A program made the position numbers and the translations under genes. The notes under the pieces were generated by a model. That model was given only the letters and a program-made list of their open reading frames with translations. It was not told the origin of the DNA and made no database searches. Below are positions 62,509 to 64,000 of a stretch of 64,000 nucleotides of DNA, in pieces (the stretch's first letter is position 1; the number at the start of each line of letters is the position of its first letter). This DNA is from Chitinophaga oryziterrae (GTDB lineage: Bacteria > Bacteroidota > Bacteroidia > Chitinophagales > Chitinophagaceae), in assembly GCF_009758125.1 (NCBI RefSeq), contig NZ_WRXO01000002.1, forward strand, positions 124,001-188,000. The letters are read 5' to 3'.

Positions 62509-63639
62509 ATGCGTAGAATCTTCATTTTATTAACACTGGCTACTGCCTTTACTTCCTGCCTGAAAGAACCGGTAGATGATGGTCCGGGACCTGGAGCAGG
62601 ACAAACCAGCTATATATATAACTGGCCCCTGATCGCAGATTCCTCTTCTTCAACACTGATCAGCAGCTTTTATAATCAAAGCAGCAAGACCTTCAATAAA
62701 AACAATGCAGGTGATCTTACTTTCAACTATTGGCCCAATGCACATGCATTGGATGTGCTTGTAGATGTTTACCTGCGCACCAATGATCCGGCCATCAAAA
62801 CAAGGATGGACGATTTACTGGATGGTATGAAAACAAAGAACGGCGGTACCTATATCAATCATTATTACGATGATATGGAATGGATGACCTTAGCCTGCCT
62901 GCGTGCTTATGAAGCTACCAGTGATGACCGTTATAAAACCACTGCCGAACTGCTGTGGAATGATATCAAAGGGGGATGGGACGATGCCTTTGGCGGAGGG
63001 ATCTACTGGAACAAAGACAGACAGAATAAAAATACCCCTGCCAATGCTCCTGCAAGTATCATCGCTTCCCGTATATACCAGTTGGACCGTAATGCGGATG
63101 ATCTGGTATGGGCCAAGAAAATCTACCAGTGGCAAAAGGATTACCTGGTGGACCCTGTATCCGGACTGGTATGGGACGGACTCGATGCTACCGGTACCAA
63201 TAAAAGCTGGAAGTTCACTTACAATCAGGGTGTTTATATCGGTGCAGGTATTGAACTCTACAAGATCACCAGTGATAATACCTATCTGAATGATGCGGTG
63301 AAAACAGCAAATAACTCAATGGCAGGGGATTTCAGTAGTGACAATATCATGAAAGATGAAGGCGCCGGGGACGGTGGTTTATTCAAAGGTATCCTGGTGC
63401 GTTATATGATGTTACTGATTACTGATGGTAACCTGAGCAGCACTGATGCCGCGAAGTATATCAGCTTCCTGCAACTGAATGCGGAAACATTGTGGTTACA
63501 GGGAACTTCCCGCCCTCAGGTACTGTTTAATACGAATTGGACTACAAAAGCGACTACTACAGACCTTACTACTCAATTGAGTGGTGCAATGCTGATAGAA
63601 GCCGCAGCAAGACTAAAAGAGTTGAATTTGATAAATTAA
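62509..63639 (+). CDS. GH76 lipoprotein, predicted endo-alpha-1,6-mannanase
   Basis: A 376-residue lipoprotein (TAFTSCLKEPVDDG, Cys16, with acidic residues after it that favour surface export). The (alpha/alpha)6 barrel has NYWPNAHALDVLVDVYLRT, the catalytic Asp pair in HYYDDMEWMTLACLRAYEA at Asp121-Asp122, GGGIYWNKDRQNKNTPANAP and YNQGVYIGAGIELY. GH76 enzymes cut alpha-1,6-mannan backbones of fungal cell walls or related bacterial glycans. It is the last gene of the locus and names its likely substrate; no GH92 or GH125 is in view. Confidence 0.9.
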   Translation: MRRIFILLTLATAFTSCLKEPVDDGPGPGAGQTSYIYNWPLIADSSSSTLISSFYNQSSKTFNKNNAGDLTFNYWPNAHALDVLVDVYLRTNDPAIKTRMDDLLDGMKTKNGGTYINHYYDDMEWMTLACLRAYEATSDDRYKTTAELLWNDIKGGWDDAFGGGIYWNKDRQNKNTPANAPASIIASRIYQLDRNADDLVWAKKIYQWQKDYLVDPVSGLVWDGLDATGTNKSWKFTYNQGVYIGAGIELYKITSDNTYLNDAVKTANNSMAGDFSSDNIMKDEGAGDGGLFKGILVRYMMLLITDGNLSSTDAAKYISFLQLNAETLWLQGTSRPQVLFNTNWTTKATTTDLTTQLSGAMLIEAAARLKELNLIN

Positions 63640-63680
63640 TAATAAGTATATTTATGGCCACTATGAAATAGTTGGCGGAT

Positions 63681-63711
63681 AAAAAGGTTACCTCACAAGG
63701 GTAACCTTTTT
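63681..63711 (+). terminator. Rho-independent terminator of the GH76 locus
   Basis: AAAAAGGTTACC / GGTAACCTTTTT perfect 12-bp stem, loop TCACAA, then a T-rich tail. Confidence 0.88.
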
Positions 63712-63733
63712 GTTTTCCGGCATAACCGACACT

Positions 63734-64000
63734 ATGTATATCGTATATATCCTATTTTCCCGGAGTAATGAGAAGATTTATACAGGGCATACTACAAACC
63801 TTGTAAAAAGATTTCACTTCCATAATATACATGGGCGTCAGCGATGGACACTGCAATACAGGCCATGGGAAGTTATTTACCTGGAAGTTTTTGAAGACAA
63901 GCCCACTGCCATGAAACGGGAGTGGTTATTGAAATCCGGCAAGGGACGTGCCTGGATTTGGGGGAAGATCCAACAGGAATATTATGCTAAAGGATTTATC
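63734..64000 (+). CDS. GIY-YIG nuclease family protein (3' truncated by window edge)
   Basis: Open from ATG 63734 to the last base, 89 codons with no stop. MYIVYILFSRSNEKIYTGHT supplies the GIY-YIG core as YIVYI...IYTGHT, with Arg after LVKRF, PWEVIYLEVFEDKPTAMKRE (catalytic Glu) and KSGKGRAWI. It matches the short UPF0213/YhbQ-like single-domain nucleases of 80-100 residues, so only a few codons are likely missing. Role unknown. Confidence 0.88.
   Translation, partial: MYIVYILFSRSNEKIYTGHTTNLVKRFHFHNIHGRQRWTLQYRPWEVIYLEVFEDKPTAMKREWLLKSGKGRAWIWGKIQQEYYAKGFI

Noticed and set aside
1..64000. CRISPR array, rRNA operon, prophage structural genes or replication origin
   Set aside because: No regularly spaced repeats, rRNA sequence, capsid or terminase genes, or DnaA-box cluster were seen. 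The tail-fibre-like gene at 41355 belongs to the RHS locus.

Overview
The window looks like the chromosome of a Bacteroidota bacterium close to Chitinophaga. The evidence is two SusC/SusD pairs, ECF sigma/FecR regulation, secreted RHS/YD-repeat proteins, a fused branched-chain 2-oxoacid dehydrogenase E1, and promoters of the TTTG-N20-TAnnTTTG type. The genus is inferred from gene content, not from a search.

Region 1 (1-12.97 kb) is housekeeping: the 3' end of glutamate dehydrogenase, an HsdR-N-like protein, AMP nucleosidase, a fused oligopeptide ABC ATPase, queA, ispD, a Gfo/Idh oxidoreductase, radC, prs, rplY, pth, an FAH-family protein, a MarR regulator divergent from the fused E1, and a tRNA-Met(CAT).

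Region 2 (12.97-26.0 kb) is accessory DNA directly downstream of the tRNA. Three degenerate copies of a tRNA-3'-end-like sequence plus hairpin (R1 14.25 kb, R2 20.7 kb, R3 25.95 kb, all in tRNA orientation) divide it into modules: a broken PD-(D/E)XK-like gene; a YoeB toxin-antitoxin pair, a HigA relic and a two-gene BrxD/BrxHI set; and a lone susC-susD pair. The BrxD-type ATPase carries a TerB-like stretch and four SAP-like repeats. BrxHI is split by a frameshift at a run of five G. No recombinase is present.

Region 3 (26-31.4 kb) holds small conserved genes: YqgE/AlgH, a hotdog thioesterase, a PepSY-like protein, a transglutaminase, YiaA and DUF4870. It ends with a secreted isoaspartyl peptidase whose N-terminus is a truncated cyanophycinase-like segment.

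Region 4 (31.4-42.6 kb) is a polymorphic-toxin locus on the minus strand: a tail-fibre-like secreted protein, a decayed and an intact YD-repeat partner, a 1478-residue RHS protein with a variable C-terminal toxin, and a candidate immunity gene. A broken double-HTH gene and strong hairpins lie beyond it.

Region 5 (43.1-54.1 kb) begins with a decayed sigma/FecR/SusC operon. Next to it are intact enzyme genes: a six-hairpin glycosidase behind a LacI-type operator, GH105, a DUF4965 glutaminase-like protein and a sialate-type O-acetylesterase. This reads as a pectin-type locus that has lost its own importer and regulator. An EamA transporter and a pair of small membrane proteins follow.

Region 6 (54.4-63.7 kb) is a complete polysaccharide utilisation locus: ECF sigma, FecR, SusC with STN domain, SusD, SusE/F-like lipoprotein and a GH76 lipoprotein, predicted to act on alpha-1,6-mannan. 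A GIY-YIG gene runs off the window end.
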